From the NCBI GenBank assembly GCA_938028665.1, contig CALIMB010000012.1:1-52561 (forward strand): a stretch of DNA of 52,561 bases. The letters are read 5' to 3'. Position 1 is the stretch's first letter; each line of letters begins with the position of its first letter. The notes beneath the pieces are model-generated. The model had not been told where the DNA came from and ran no database searches. It saw only the letters and a program-made list of their open reading frames with translations. Source of the DNA: an uncultured Thermomicrobium sp. Its GTDB lineage: Bacteria > Chloroflexota > Chloroflexia > Thermomicrobiales > Thermomicrobiaceae. Of the stretch, positions 41,280 to 51,284 are shown in pieces. Made by a program: the position numbers and the translations under genes.

Positions 41280-42557
41280 TCAACTGATGTGCGGTGCTAT
41301 CCGCGAGCGCTCAGACCACAGTGTCGGTTGCCGGAGAACGGGAAAGCGTAACGTGACCAGGCCGATTGCCAGCATCGCAAGTACGGTTAACATGCTCACC
41401 GCCAACGGTGCACCCCAGGCATCAGCCAGGGCCCCAGCCGGCAATATCCCGATGGGCAGCAGCCCCCAGGTCAAGAGGTAGACACTCAGGACACGCCCAC
41501 GGACCGTGTCCTCCACCGCCAGCTGGAGCAATGTATTCGTGGCTGCCATGTACACAGCACCCGTCACACCAGCCACCAGGAGACAGATCCCCGCTAACCA
41601 GACAACCGGTGCATGGGCAAACGCAAAGACCGCAGCTGCAAAGAGTGAGACACTCACGACAAGAACACGCGGTGACTCCCCATAGCGCCGACGAGCCGCC
41701 ACAACGATCGAGCCCAAGACTGCCCCAAGCCCGTTCAGGGCCATCAAGATACCAAGACCGGTTGCCCCCAACCCAAGCTCGTCCCTGGCAAAAACTGGGA
41801 GGAAGTTCATGTATGGGAAGATGAGCAGTGTCGGGAGCGCTGCCAGCGCCATGAGCGCCAGCAGTTGCTCGCGTCGCCAGACCGTCTCCATCCCCTCAAG
41901 GAATGCTCGCCAGAACGGCCCGCCAGCAGTGGCTGGCGGGATGCGCGGCAGCCGCACTGTGATCACAGCCGAGAGCAGCTGGAACAGCGCACAGACCGCA
42001 AAGGCTCCAGTGAGACCAATGGCCCCAACCAGCGGCCCAGCTAACGCTGGGCCGACAATACGCGGCGCATTCTGTGCCATGGCGGTTAACGCTACTGCAT
42101 TGGCCAGTGCTTCGCGCCCGACAAGGTTCGCCACCAACGCGCTGCGCGTCCCGAAGATAAACGCCATACCCGCACCCGAAAGAAATGAGGCTACGAGGAG
42201 CTCCCACGGCTGCAGCCGATCAAGCCAGAGCAACGCCACCAAAAGAAGCGTCACCATGGCCACAACCACTTGCGCTGTCAGCAACACCAGACGACGATCA
42301 ATTCGGTCGATCACCACTCCGGCCGGGAGACTCACCAAGAGCATCGGGATCCCGTGTAAGAACCCAGTCAGCCCAACAAAAAACGGGGAATCGGTCAGGA
42401 CGAGCGCCAACCATCCGGAGAGCAACGACCACATCCAGAACGCCGCATTGGTCGCGAGCGTCGTTCCGAACAATAGCCTGAACGCTGGATAGGCTTGCAA
42501 CGAGTAGAGTGCTCCATCGCGGCCGCCGCGCCGCCGTTCGAGGGACTCTTCCACCAT
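41280..42557 (-). CDS. MFS-family transporter, EntS-like group
   Basis: The 425-aa protein also has twelve helices, with motif A as AGVVIDRIDRRLVL and GIPMLLVSLP before it, as seen in the MFS_3/EntS-like group of exporters. The sequence is only distantly like the tandem partner at 40043, so this is not a recent duplication. ATG 42557 was chosen; a GTG at 42575 is in frame, but a GGGGGG tract immediately precedes the ATG. It is the first gene of the run. Confidence 0.9.
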   Translation of the reverse strand: MVEESLERRRGGRDGALYSLQAYPAFRLLFGTTLATNAAFWMWSLLSGWLALVLTDSPFFVGLTGFLHGIPMLLVSLPAGVVIDRIDRRLVLLTAQVVVAMVTLLLVALLWLDRLQPWELLVASFLSGAGMAFIFGTRSALVANLVGREALANAVALTAMAQNAPRIVGPALAGPLVGAIGLTGAFAVCALFQLLSAVITVRLPRIPPATAGGPFWRAFLEGMETVWRREQLLALMALAALPTLLIFPYMNFLPVFARDELGLGATGLGILMALNGLGAVLGSIVVAARRRYGESPRVLVVSVSLFAAAVFAFAHAPVVWLAGICLLVAGVTGAVYMAATNTLLQLAVEDTVRGRVLSVYLLTWGLLPIGILPAGALADAWGAPLAVSMLTVLAMLAIGLVTLRFPVLRQPTLWSERSRIAPHIS

Positions 42558-42848
42558 CACGCCCCCCACACGCACCCGATCCTACCATGCCGATGCGCAC
42601 AAGGAACGCCTGTTCCTCCTTTGTATCAGCAAGGGCTTCACCAGGTCCCCTTTTCTGGGCTACAGCGCCCAATCGACAGAGCCTCGCACGCTGCTGCTAC
42701 CACACCGTGCTCACGCCCGGCTCAATGGTCCCCTGACCCATGTCACACGCATCGGGAAAAACATCACACCATGCAATGCGTACGCGCGTTAGAATGAGCC
42801 GAGGTTCGAAGCTTCGGAACCGTCCATGGCGAGGAAAAGGTGAGGAGC
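42558..42848. other. Divergent intergenic region with a small palindrome
   Basis: The region between the MFS and aminotransferase genes holds a TAGAAT (42790-42795), a possible -10 for the aminotransferase without a good -35, and a GGTTC ... GAACC palindrome at 42803-42821. No gene is seen. Confidence 0.35.
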
Positions 42849-44138
42849 ATGCCGATGGGCACCATCGAGAAGTATCGGGAGTATGTCTGTACCAGCTTCG
42901 TCGCTGCCATTGAGCCGATTACGATAGAGCGCGCCAGCAGCGCAACCGTCATCGACGTGAATGGCCGCGAGTATATCGACTGTTTCGCTGGGATCGCCGT
43001 CACAAACGCTGGGCACTGCCATCCCAAGGTAATCGCCGCAGCCAAAGCACAGGCGGACAAACTGGTCCATGCCGCAAGTTACGTCTATCATGTCCCGGTC
43101 GTGGCCGATCTTGCTGAACGCCTGGCCCAGATTACTCCCGGCGCGCTCAAGAAGACGTTCTTCGGGAACAGTGGCGCTGAGGGGATCGAGACAGCTCTCC
43201 GCATGGCTAAAGCGTATACGGGCCGCAACGAGTTCATTGCGCTGACACACTCATTTCACGGCCGCACCGTCGGCACACTCTCGGTCACTGGCAACATGCA
43301 GCGGAAGAAGCGCGGTGGACCCTACCTCCCGGGCATTGCCTTTGCACCGGCACCGTATCTCTATCGGAACCCCTTCGGCACCGACGACCCTGAAGTCCTC
43401 GCCCAGCGCTGCGCCGAGATGGTTGAGTGGGCCATCAAGTATCAAACCTCCGGCAACGTGGCTGCCTTCATCGCCGAACCGGTCATGGGTGAAGGTGGCA
43501 TCATCGTCCCGCCTGCCAAGTACTTCCGCTATGTCAAAGAGATCCTTGACCAGTACGGTATCCTGTTCATTGCCGACGAAGTACAGAGCGGGTTTGGGCG
43601 CACAGGGAAGCTCTTTGCCATTGAACACTATGGCATCGAACCCGACATCATGGTGATGGCCAAAGGCATCGCTGATGGTTTCCCTCTCTCGGCATGCATC
43701 GCCCGCGCCGAGATCGCTGACTCCTTCCAACCTGGCGAACACCTGTCCACCTTCGGCGGTAACCCGGTCTCCTGTGCCGCTGCCCTGGCCAACATCGAAG
43801 TGATGCAAGAGGAAGACCTGCCCGGCCAAGCTGCCCGCAAGGGCGAGTACGTCCTTGCCCAGCTGCGTGAGCTTGCTTCAGAGCATCCGCTGATTGGCGA
43901 CGTACGCGGACTCGGTCTCATGATCGGCGTGGAACTCGTGACGGACCACCGCACGAAGCAGCCGGCAGCCAAGCAGGCAGCTGCATTGCGCGCCTACTGC
44001 CGCGAGCATGGCGTCCTCATCGGCGTGGGGGGTCAGGAAGGCAATGTCGTGCGTCTCCAGCCACCACTGACGATCACCTGGGAGCAACTCGATCGGGCAC
44101 TTGCTGTCTTCGCCGAGGGATTGCGAGCGGTGTCCTGA
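42849..44138 (+). CDS. Class III PLP-dependent aminotransferase (GABA/alanine-glyoxylate type)
   Basis: The 429-aa enzyme is a class III (omega) aminotransferase. The PLP-binding Lys272 (MAKGIADGFPL), Asp243 in FIADEVQSGFGRTG and GNSGAEGIETALRMA are all present. The family includes GABA, ornithine and alanine-glyoxylate aminotransferases; the sequence cannot decide, though the overall form (VDVNG-EYIDCFAGIAV) suits the GabT/AGXT2 group. Two nearby Met codons, 42849 and 42855, are both served by the AAAGGTGAGGAG ribosome site, so the start is uncertain by two residues. It is a single gene. Confidence 0.9.
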   Translation: MPMGTIEKYREYVCTSFVAAIEPITIERASSATVIDVNGREYIDCFAGIAVTNAGHCHPKVIAAAKAQADKLVHAASYVYHVPVVADLAERLAQITPGALKKTFFGNSGAEGIETALRMAKAYTGRNEFIALTHSFHGRTVGTLSVTGNMQRKKRGGPYLPGIAFAPAPYLYRNPFGTDDPEVLAQRCAEMVEWAIKYQTSGNVAAFIAEPVMGEGGIIVPPAKYFRYVKEILDQYGILFIADEVQSGFGRTGKLFAIEHYGIEPDIMVMAKGIADGFPLSACIARAEIADSFQPGEHLSTFGGNPVSCAAALANIEVMQEEDLPGQAARKGEYVLAQLRELASEHPLIGDVRGLGLMIGVELVTDHRTKQPAAKQAAALRAYCREHGVLIGVGGQEGNVVRLQPPLTITWEQLDRALAVFAEGLRAVS

Positions 44139-44781
44139 GACACTGACCAATCGCGGGCCGCACGACACCATTACCACAAAAACTGGAGACTTTGCTGGCA
44201 CGCGCGCCGCGGGGTGCCAAGAGCTACGCCGTGACGCCCAGGCTGACCAGCAGGCACTCTGCCATCCGCAGTACGTGCCTCGGCCTGCTCGTCACCAGGG
44301 TGTTGACGGTACCGCACCAAGACACTACGGTCGAGAAAGGACTACCCCCTCGACCGCTCCTTACGCTGCCGTAGCGGCTTGGGCTCCCTAGGCACCCGCG
44401 GCGCTTCCTGTTCCCTGCTCGTACCGCTTATAACCAGCCAGTTGAGAACCTGCATGACGCTTCTCAATCCAGCGTCACCTACTCGATCACCTCTGGAAAC
44501 CTACCTACACATCCACAAAGCTACCGCGTGAACCGAACAATGCTTGTATCACGACTGCGAACACTAGCAGCAGTAAGTCGGAAGCACCGAGATGCTGAGA
44601 AACTCGCTCAGGATTGTCCTGCTCATCAGATCTTATCCCTATGGTCATCCGCTCATCAGAACGAACACTCAGCGTGGCGCTCTGCAGGCTGCAAGCAGCT
44701 TCCCGCCTTGCGGAACTGGAGCTGGTAGACTTGCAGTACCAGCCAGCAATAATTACCCATCCCGCACGAAAGGAGTTCATC
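44139..44781. other. Intergenic region, no supported gene
   Basis: The 640 bp between two plus-strand genes contain frames of 60-100 codons without recognisable products and a short repeated GCTCATCAGA word (44612-44660). No promoter is clear. Confidence 0.4.
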
Positions 44782-45270
44782 ATGCCGGCACGAGCGCTGA
44801 ACCACGTCAGTATCGTTGCCAAGAATCTTGAGGAGTCTGTGCGCTTCTACGAGGAAATGTTCGGTCTCATGCGTCTCCCTACCCCGAACTTCGGTCACCC
44901 TACCCAATGGCTGCGTGTCGGTGATCTCCAGCTTCACATCTTCGAACGACCGGAAGAAGCGCGTCGCTACGCACATTTCGCGCTGACCGTAGACGACCTC
45001 GCGGCCATCTACGAAAAGGGACGCGAGCGCGGTTGCCTCGATAGCGACACCTTTGGTCACTGGCTGGTGGAGCTACCAAACGGGAACGTCCAGCTCTACC
45101 TTCGCGATCCCGCCGGAAATTTGATAGAGCTTGACTTCCCAAATGTGGAGCTCCTGCCACTTGAGCTCCGTGCCCAGTGCGTCCGCCTCGCTGACCGTTA
45201 CCCTCAGAGCGACTGGAATCGCCAAGCGACACTCTTTCTTGAACCGCTGCCGACGCCATCCGCCGAGTAG
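44782..45270 (+). CDS. Glyoxalase/VOC-family protein
   Basis: The 162-aa protein has one VOC pair: LNHVSIVAKNLEESVRFYEEMFGL with His7 near the start, RYAHFALTVDDL with a second His, and a LIELDFPN strand with a Glu, which together make a metal site. The function is unknown; glyoxalase, dioxygenase and resistance proteins share the fold. ATG at 44782 follows AAAGGAG at ideal distance; longer frames to 44614 lack a ribosome site. A perfect hairpin directly follows the stop codon. Confidence 0.88.
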   Translation: MPARALNHVSIVAKNLEESVRFYEEMFGLMRLPTPNFGHPTQWLRVGDLQLHIFERPEEARRYAHFALTVDDLAAIYEKGRERGCLDSDTFGHWLVELPNGNVQLYLRDPAGNLIELDFPNVELLPLELRAQCVRLADRYPQSDWNRQATLFLEPLPTPSAE

Positions 45271-45271
45271 C

Positions 45272-45295
45272 CGGGTAGACCGATGCGTCTACCCG
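45272..45295 (+). terminator. Perfect 9-bp hairpin directly after a stop codon
   Basis: CGGGTAGAC (45272-45280) pairs with GTCTACCCG (45287-45295) around a CGATGC loop, immediately after the VOC gene stop at 45270. There is no U tract, but position and perfection suggest transcript end formation or RNA protection. Confidence 0.6.
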
Positions 45296-45423
45296 ACCAG
45301 ATGTGCTCGTCACCGCTCGTTGCAAACACTACTCGGGCGCGGTGGCGCGGGCCAGGCGCTTGCGTCGCTCGCCTCATCCCACAGCTGTCCCCACAAATCA
45401 CTACGGAAACTCCTTACCGCACC

Positions 45424-46938
45424 TCACACCTCGGCCCAGCCAAAGCTCCGTTCCACCGCTTTCTTCCAGCCTGCATAGAGCGCTTCGCGTTGCTCGGCCG
45501 ACATTTGGGGAATCCAGCGTCTTGCTTCGCGCCAGCAATGAGCAATTTCCTCCTGGCTCTCCCAATACCCCACCGCGAGTCCAGCCGCGAACGCTGCACC
45601 CAGCGACGTCGTCTCGCTGACCAGAGGACAAACGATCGGAACGCCTAACAGATCAGCCTGGAACTGCATCAGGAACTCGTTGCGCACCATCCCACCATCC
45701 ACACGAAGCTCAGTAAGCGGGAGGCCAGAGTCGGTTACCATCGCATCGACGACATCCCGCGTCTGGTACGCTGTTGCCTCAAGAACTGCCCGAGCCAGAT
45801 GTCCACGGTGGACAAAGCGTGTCAACCCCACAATGACACCACGAGCATCCAAACGCCAGTATGGAGCGAATGCCCCGGAAAAGAAGGGGACAAAGTAGAC
45901 GCCACCATTGTTTTCGACAGAACAAGCCAGCTCCTCTACTTCAGCCGACTCCCGGATCAGTCCTAAGTTGTCGCGCAACCACTGCACCAGAGCGCCAGCA
46001 ATGGCAATTGAGCCTTCAAGGGCATAGATACAGGGGCCATTGCCAAGACGGTATGCCACCGTCGTTAGCAGTCCAGTCTTGGAAAAGATCGGCTCGGTCC
46101 CTGTATTCAGAAGCAGAAAGCAACCAGTTCCGTAGGTATTCTTGGCTATTCCCGGTTGCAATCCGGCCTGCCCCACGAGCGCTGCCTGTTGATCACCAAG
46201 GTCACCGCAGACAGGAACGACTGCACCAACTGGACCATCACTGGTCGTGAAGCCATAAGCCATCGGCTCTGAACTGGAGCGAATCGCCGGCAACATCTGG
46301 CGCGGGATTCGCAGAAGCTGGAGAAGTTCATCATCCCAGTCGAGCGTGCGCAGGTTCACGAGCATCGTACGACTGGCATTCGTCACATCGGTGACGTGCA
46401 CCCCTCCTTTGGGCCCGCCGGTCAGCCACCAGATCAGCCAAGTGTCTATCGTGCCGAAGAGTGCCTCTCCCCGCTCCGCATCAACTCGAAGCTCAGGAAT
46501 GTGGTCGAGAAGCCAGCGGAGCTTGGGCCCCGAGAAATAGGTACTGATGGGCAACCCGGTTCGCTGCCGAAAGAGTAGGCCGTACCCTTCCCGCTCCAGC
46601 TGCGTGCAGATCTGATCGGTACGTGTGTCCTGCCACACAAGCGCATTGGCATACGGCTGGCCGGTTCGGCGATTCCAAACGACGGTTGTCTCGCGCTGGT
46701 TGGTTATCCCAATGGCAGCAATCGCACTTCCCGGCATATCAGCCCGTGCCAGTGCTTCCTGCACAACTTCCTGCGTCCGCTGCCAGATCTCCAGCGGGTC
46801 ATGTTCAACCCACCCTGGCTGCGGATAGATCTGCCGATGTTCACGCTGACTCATGCCAATCACGTGACCTTCACGGTCAAAGATCATTGCCCGGGTACTC
46901 GTCGTTCCCTGATCGATGGCGAGGACGAAACGGCTCAT
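45424..46938 (-). CDS. glpK: Glycerol kinase
   Basis: The 504-aa enzyme phosphorylates glycerol with ATP to sn-glycerol 3-phosphate. It opens with [18 protein letters not shown], has the WVEHDP segment, [13 protein letters not shown] and the [18 protein letters not shown] glycerol-kinase stretch (split at GGMVRNE), with the usual length. A GTG at 46992 would extend it by 18 residues, but ATG 46938 follows GGGGGAGA. It lies 201 bp after glpD on the same strand, completing the route glycerol to dihydroxyacetone phosphate, though no glpF was seen. Confidence 0.97.
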   Translation of the reverse strand: MSRFVLAIDQGTTSTRAMIFDREGHVIGMSQREHRQIYPQPGWVEHDPLEIWQRTQEVVQEALARADMPGSAIAAIGITNQRETTVVWNRRTGQPYANALVWQDTRTDQICTQLEREGYGLLFRQRTGLPISTYFSGPKLRWLLDHIPELRVDAERGEALFGTIDTWLIWWLTGGPKGGVHVTDVTNASRTMLVNLRTLDWDDELLQLLRIPRQMLPAIRSSSEPMAYGFTTSDGPVGAVVPVCGDLGDQQAALVGQAGLQPGIAKNTYGTGCFLLLNTGTEPIFSKTGLLTTVAYRLGNGPCIYALEGSIAIAGALVQWLRDNLGLIRESAEVEELACSVENNGGVYFVPFFSGAFAPYWRLDARGVIVGLTRFVHRGHLARAVLEATAYQTRDVVDAMVTDSGLPLTELRVDGGMVRNEFLMQFQADLLGVPIVCPLVSETTSLGAAFAAGLAVGYWESQEEIAHCWREARRWIPQMSAEQREALYAGWKKAVERSFGWAEV

Positions 46939-47139
46939 TGTCTCCCCCTTCCCGTTTGTCTCCACCCCGGAATTGACGCGCTTGTATGCCAAGCGGACAC
47001 CGCCGCTCTAAGCTCTCCGGTACCACCCAGCACTCTGCTACGTTGCCTATCCTTCAGTACGGCAGAAACACCCTCATCACGATGAAAACCCTGCCGCACG
47101 CACTCTTCACCCTCATGGCGAGTGCGAATGCTCCTCCTC

Positions 47140-48831
47140 TCAGATCACCGTTTGCAATGTCCCTATTCCGTGCACGCTCGCACAGAGTGCTAGAACACGC
47201 TGTCGATAACGCTCGAGCTGGCAGGCAAGCTCATCTGGTCCCCAGCCAAGCTCACGCGCCATCAGCTCACCAACCGCCGAGAGGGCTCCAAGCCCATGCC
47301 GCCAATCGGCAAACAGCACCCACGTGCGCCGCTCCAACACGTCTTCAATCCGCTGCGCAAACTCATTCCGGCATGCATATACGACCTCAGCCAGAAGGTA
47401 TGGCAACCCGGGAACAATCGGCGAGATCAGCTGTTTCTCCTCTGCTGCCAACTCCAGCACGGAGCGTGCATCAGTACCATACGCACGCAAAAGCCACGGT
47501 ACGCTCTCCTCGACACCCAGCTGCTGTGCCCTCGAAACGATCATCGGCACCGTTTGCTCCAGCCCCTCGCGGCCAGCCAGCGGCAATTGCGCCGTCACAT
47601 GGCACACCCGCTGCCCAAGCCGCCGTTGAATTCGATCAACTGTCTCCTCGGCCATCCGACGATAGGTGGTCAGCTTGCCACCGAGAATTGAGATCATCCC
47701 ACTTTCATGCTCGATGAGTTCGTGCGAGCGCGAAAGTCGCGCTGCCACCTCAGCACTGCCACGCCGGATGAGCGGCCGGTAGCCCGCGTAGGCACTGATC
47801 ACATCGACCCGTGACAGCCCTACGTCGAGATACTGGTTCGCATGGTCGAGGAGAAAGGTCACGTCAGCCTCGTCTGCTCGGGGATCATCGAGCGGCCCAG
47901 TACCGGTGTCGGTCGTTCCCAGAATCGCACGTCCCTCGTAGGGTATGACAAACAACAGCCGCCCGTCACTCGTCTCCGGAATCACGACCGCGGCTTGCCT
48001 CACTCCCACTCGCTCCTGCGGCAGAACCAGGTGTACTCCCTTACTCGGAACGATGTGGACTTTCGGCATGCCCAGCGCCAACCGTTCCAGTTCCTCTCCC
48101 CAGATCCCCGTCGCATTGACAAAAACCCGTGCCTGAACCATGAACTCTTCGCCGGTCAATTGGTCCCGCACCGCAGCCGCCCGCAGAAGACCACCACTTC
48201 GCTCAAAGCCAACAACCGCACAATAGTTTGCGATCACTGCTCCATACTGACGGGCCGACATGAGGACGTTCATCACCAAACGCGTATCATTCGTCCGCGC
48301 GTCAAAATAGCCAAAGGCCCCCAAGAGACCGTCCGTTCGCAGTGCCGGCACGCTGTCACTCACCGTCGTGAGACTCAGCCGACGGTGTCGCCCAATGTTT
48401 CGTCGACCCGCCAAAAGATCATAGGTATGCAGACCAAGCTCTAGGTATGCAAGGAGTAGTGGTCCAGCCGGAGGAACATGCCGCAGTCCCAAGGGCCGCC
48501 GGTTGAAGCGGTAGACCGGAAGGATGAACAGCAGCGGATCGACAAGTTGTGGCGCGTTGTGGAGCAAGAGTCCCCGCTCAACAAGCGCCTCACGCACGAG
48601 CCCAATATCAAGCTGTGGCAAGTAACGGATCCCGCCATGGACGAGCTTCGTCGACCAGCAACTTGTGCCGCTGGCAAAGTCACGTCGCTCAACCAGCGCC
48701 ACCCGCAGCCCACGAGCAGCGGCATCAAGCGCCACCCCCGCACCCGTGATCCCTCCACCGATGATCAGGACGTCGAAGACACCTTGGCGAAGTTGGTCCA
48801 CCATGCAGGACCGACTGACGGGCAGTGGCAT
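47140..48831 (-). CDS. glpD: Glycerol-3-phosphate dehydrogenase, FAD-dependent
   Basis: The 563-aa enzyme oxidises glycerol 3-phosphate to dihydroxyacetone phosphate and passes electrons to quinone. The FAD motif is IIGGGITGAGVALDAAARG (from residue 23), followed by DFASGTSCWSTKLVHGGIRYL typical of GlpD. The C-terminal DAO_C-like region (GTDARSVLELAAEE) is complete. The start at 48831 follows GAGAGGA; the next Met (codon 10) is also possible. It is upstream of glpK and probably shares regulation by glycerol, but no repressor site was recognised. Confidence 0.96.
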   Translation of the reverse strand: MPLPVSRSCMVDQLRQGVFDVLIIGGGITGAGVALDAAARGLRVALVERRDFASGTSCWSTKLVHGGIRYLPQLDIGLVREALVERGLLLHNAPQLVDPLLFILPVYRFNRRPLGLRHVPPAGPLLLAYLELGLHTYDLLAGRRNIGRHRRLSLTTVSDSVPALRTDGLLGAFGYFDARTNDTRLVMNVLMSARQYGAVIANYCAVVGFERSGGLLRAAAVRDQLTGEEFMVQARVFVNATGIWGEELERLALGMPKVHIVPSKGVHLVLPQERVGVRQAAVVIPETSDGRLLFVIPYEGRAILGTTDTGTGPLDDPRADEADVTFLLDHANQYLDVGLSRVDVISAYAGYRPLIRRGSAEVAARLSRSHELIEHESGMISILGGKLTTYRRMAEETVDRIQRRLGQRVCHVTAQLPLAGREGLEQTVPMIVSRAQQLGVEESVPWLLRAYGTDARSVLELAAEEKQLISPIVPGLPYLLAEVVYACRNEFAQRIEDVLERRTWVLFADWRHGLGALSAVGELMARELGWGPDELACQLERYRQRVLALCASVHGIGTLQTVI

Positions 48832-49458
48832 GCAAACATCCTCTCCCGAAGCTATCTACGACTTAACGCAACCGATGCAGAGCACGACGCGGTATCGATC
48901 GTCCTCGGCCAGTACTCTCAGACGGTCACACTGTTCACCATCCGCACCACGATGTCTCTATTCCGCTGATGGCTCCAACTTGAGGCACCCGCTCGATAAG
49001 ACAGAGTACCACTGCACCTTTTGTATCGCCGTAGAAACCCGGCCCTCCTTGCTCCAACCTATCTACGACGCAGTCAGGCGACCTCCCTTGCACGATGGCA
49101 CGACTCCTTGACAGGAGCACCCTGGCAAACGTTTGCTCTCCAGGAAAGCGGTACCTTCCCACGGTCCTGCTGTTTCGCCTACCTCCTTGTCCTCAGGTGA
49201 ATTCGGTCACCGTGCTCCCCTCGCCGAGGAGCCGCGTCTCACCTCTGAGATCTCCCCGTCCAAAGACATTGCGCTCGGTGCCCCACCGCAAGCCGCTTAG
49301 TCATCAGTATCTGCTTCATCAACCTACTCACCGCATTCTGGATTCCATGGGATGCCAACGGACTTGTTTGGAGTTGCCGCTTTTCACCGGGTTCCTTGAG
49401 CAACTCGCCGAGCTGCACTACACTCCGCTGCGAGCGACATCGCGTGGAAGGCCCCAGC
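48832..49458. other. Divergent intergenic region, no supported gene
   Basis: The 630 bp between glpD and the lipoprotein gene should carry both promoters. No clear element or gene was found. Confidence 0.4.
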
Positions 49459-51114
49459 ATGCACAGCAGGGTAGCTCAATCACAGCACTTCGGAGCGTCT
49501 AGATCACATTGGAAGATCAGCGTACTCCTTGCCTGGGTAGTCCTGCTTGCGAGTTGCCGCAGCTTACCTTGGCTTAGCAGTGCAACTCCCACCCCCACAC
49601 CCCCGCACCCAAGTGAGACTGAACTGGCCTGGAACGACGTCGAAGCCCGCATCGCTCCCGCTACCGCGTTGATCCGCTTTGAATTTCCGCAAACCGGCCC
49701 GTTCCTCGTGACCGGTGTCGCGTACGCACCAGGGCTCTTTCTCACCATTGCGCCACCGCTGGAGGGCGGAGCACCGCTGGGCGTTCAGGTAGTGCTCCCT
49801 GGATCGCACGAACCCCAGTCAGCTGAACTCCGCGGTGTCAGTCCCTGTGACGGCATCGCCGTCATAGCCGTGCAGCCGGCGACAAACCTCGCACTTGCAC
49901 CCCTGGGAAGCGCAAAGGAAACAGACATTGGCGTCGACGTCCTTGTCTACGGCCACTCTGCATTTGATCCCGACGGTGCAGCAGTCAGTGCACCAGGCGT
50001 AATCGCCGGGGTCACCACCGACGCGCGTCGCATGATTGAAGAGATTGGTGTGACAATCAATCTGAGTGGGTTCACCTACGGGTCGCTCCTGGTAAACCGG
50101 CACGCCGCAGTTCTCGGCCTGTTGCTCCCGACTGGCCGCTTCCTGCCGGCGCAGCGCGCCCGTGCTGCTGCCGACGTCTTGGCCGAAGGACGCGGCCTCC
50201 TCTGGCTGGGCTTAGGTCTCAGCCCGCACCGCAACCCGGAACGCTTTGGGACAGACAAGGGACTGGTTGTGCTCCGGGTTACCCCGAACGGCCCAGCAGC
50301 GAGCGCCGGAATTCAGCCTGGGATGTTGCTCACTCGCGTCGACAGCACCGAACTCGAGTCATTCGCCCAGCTCTGTGACATCCTGCGCCAGCATCGGCAA
50401 GGGGACGAACTGCCAATCGAGCTCCTGCAGGTCACGGATCAAGAACGTATTGTCACTCAGGCTCATCCTCGCATCGGGGAATCCACCCAGGTGTCCCCGA
50501 CCGAGCTGCGCCGCGAGCCACGTCCGCGTCCAGCGACAACTCCGGTGACCACAACCTGGCAGTTCGACCGCCCCGAGGATGCTGCCGACTGGTCGACCGG
50601 ATCCAGTCAGGCGGGAACCAGCGAGGTGCGGGACGGGAGCTACGTCATTACGCTCAAGCAGCCAAACACGTTCGGGATCTTCCCGCCTCTCTCACTCAGC
50701 GCTGGTACCGACCAGCGCATCACCGCCCGTGTCAGCCTACCCGAGAACGCCGGTGCTGGCCTCATTGTCCGTTCGAGCCAGGAGCCAAACGGTTCTCGCA
50801 ACCTGTATCTCTGTACTGTCGTCCGTACGGGAGGACGGCTCGTAGCAACCTGCTCACTGGCCCTCGCTGGTCAACCGGCCGTTCTCCTGCCTGTTACCCC
50901 ACTTGCAGCCATCGATCCAGCGACCGACCCATTAGAGCTCGAGCTTGCAGCCCAAGACACCCGACTCGTCTTCCGTGTCGAGGGGAACACCATCGCCGAA
51001 ATGGACGACCCGCTCCTGGGACATGGTCAGGTCGCGCTTTGGGTTGAGAGCTTTGATACCGTGCCGGTGACAATCCACTTCTCCGAGGTGCACGTCGAAC
51101 TTCTGCCTCGGTGA
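49459..51114 (+). CDS. PDZ-containing lipoprotein related to HtrA, catalytically degenerate
   Basis: The 551-aa protein begins with a charged N-terminus, a helix (SVLLAWVVLLA) and an LASC lipobox with Cys33, so it should be an anchored lipoprotein. After a TPTPTP-rich linker comes a trypsin-like domain (about 60-235) in which HtrA positions have decayed: the catalytic His site reads FLTIAPP, Asp131 is kept (CDGIAVI), and the GNSGG Ser site reads GFTYGS (Thr206). A PDZ domain follows (about 255-330: GLVVLRVTPNGPAASAGIQPGM). The last 180 residues form a beta-rich, laminin/lectin-like domain. ATG 49459 follows GGAAGG. It may bind peptides or sense the envelope without cutting. It points toward the YihY gene 170 bp away. 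Confidence 0.85.
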   Translation: MHSRVAQSQHFGASRSHWKISVLLAWVVLLASCRSLPWLSSATPTPTPPHPSETELAWNDVEARIAPATALIRFEFPQTGPFLVTGVAYAPGLFLTIAPPLEGGAPLGVQVVLPGSHEPQSAELRGVSPCDGIAVIAVQPATNLALAPLGSAKETDIGVDVLVYGHSAFDPDGAAVSAPGVIAGVTTDARRMIEEIGVTINLSGFTYGSLLVNRHAAVLGLLLPTGRFLPAQRARAAADVLAEGRGLLWLGLGLSPHRNPERFGTDKGLVVLRVTPNGPAASAGIQPGMLLTRVDSTELESFAQLCDILRQHRQGDELPIELLQVTDQERIVTQAHPRIGESTQVSPTELRREPRPRPATTPVTTTWQFDRPEDAADWSTGSSQAGTSEVRDGSYVITLKQPNTFGIFPPLSLSAGTDQRITARVSLPENAGAGLIVRSSQEPNGSRNLYLCTVVRTGGRLVATCSLALAGQPAVLLPVTPLAAIDPATDPLELELAAQDTRLVFRVEGNTIAEMDDPLLGHGQVALWVESFDTVPVTIHFSEVHVELLPR

Positions 51115-51284
51115 GCAGGCAGACCTGGTCAGGTCTCTCCCCCACCTGCAGCCAGGCAACCATACTGGTTCTGTTGGTGTGGATCAGAAATGAGCAACTC
51201 GTTGTTCCCATCTCTCATGCTGAGTCGGCATCGCCCCCGCCAGAGAAGAGAGATGCACGACAGGGAATCCGGAAAGGAGACAAG

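Noticed and set aside
42803-42821. Palindrome upstream of the aminotransferase as an operator
   Set aside because: A single short GC-rich palindrome with no partner site; recorded only in the intergenic entry.
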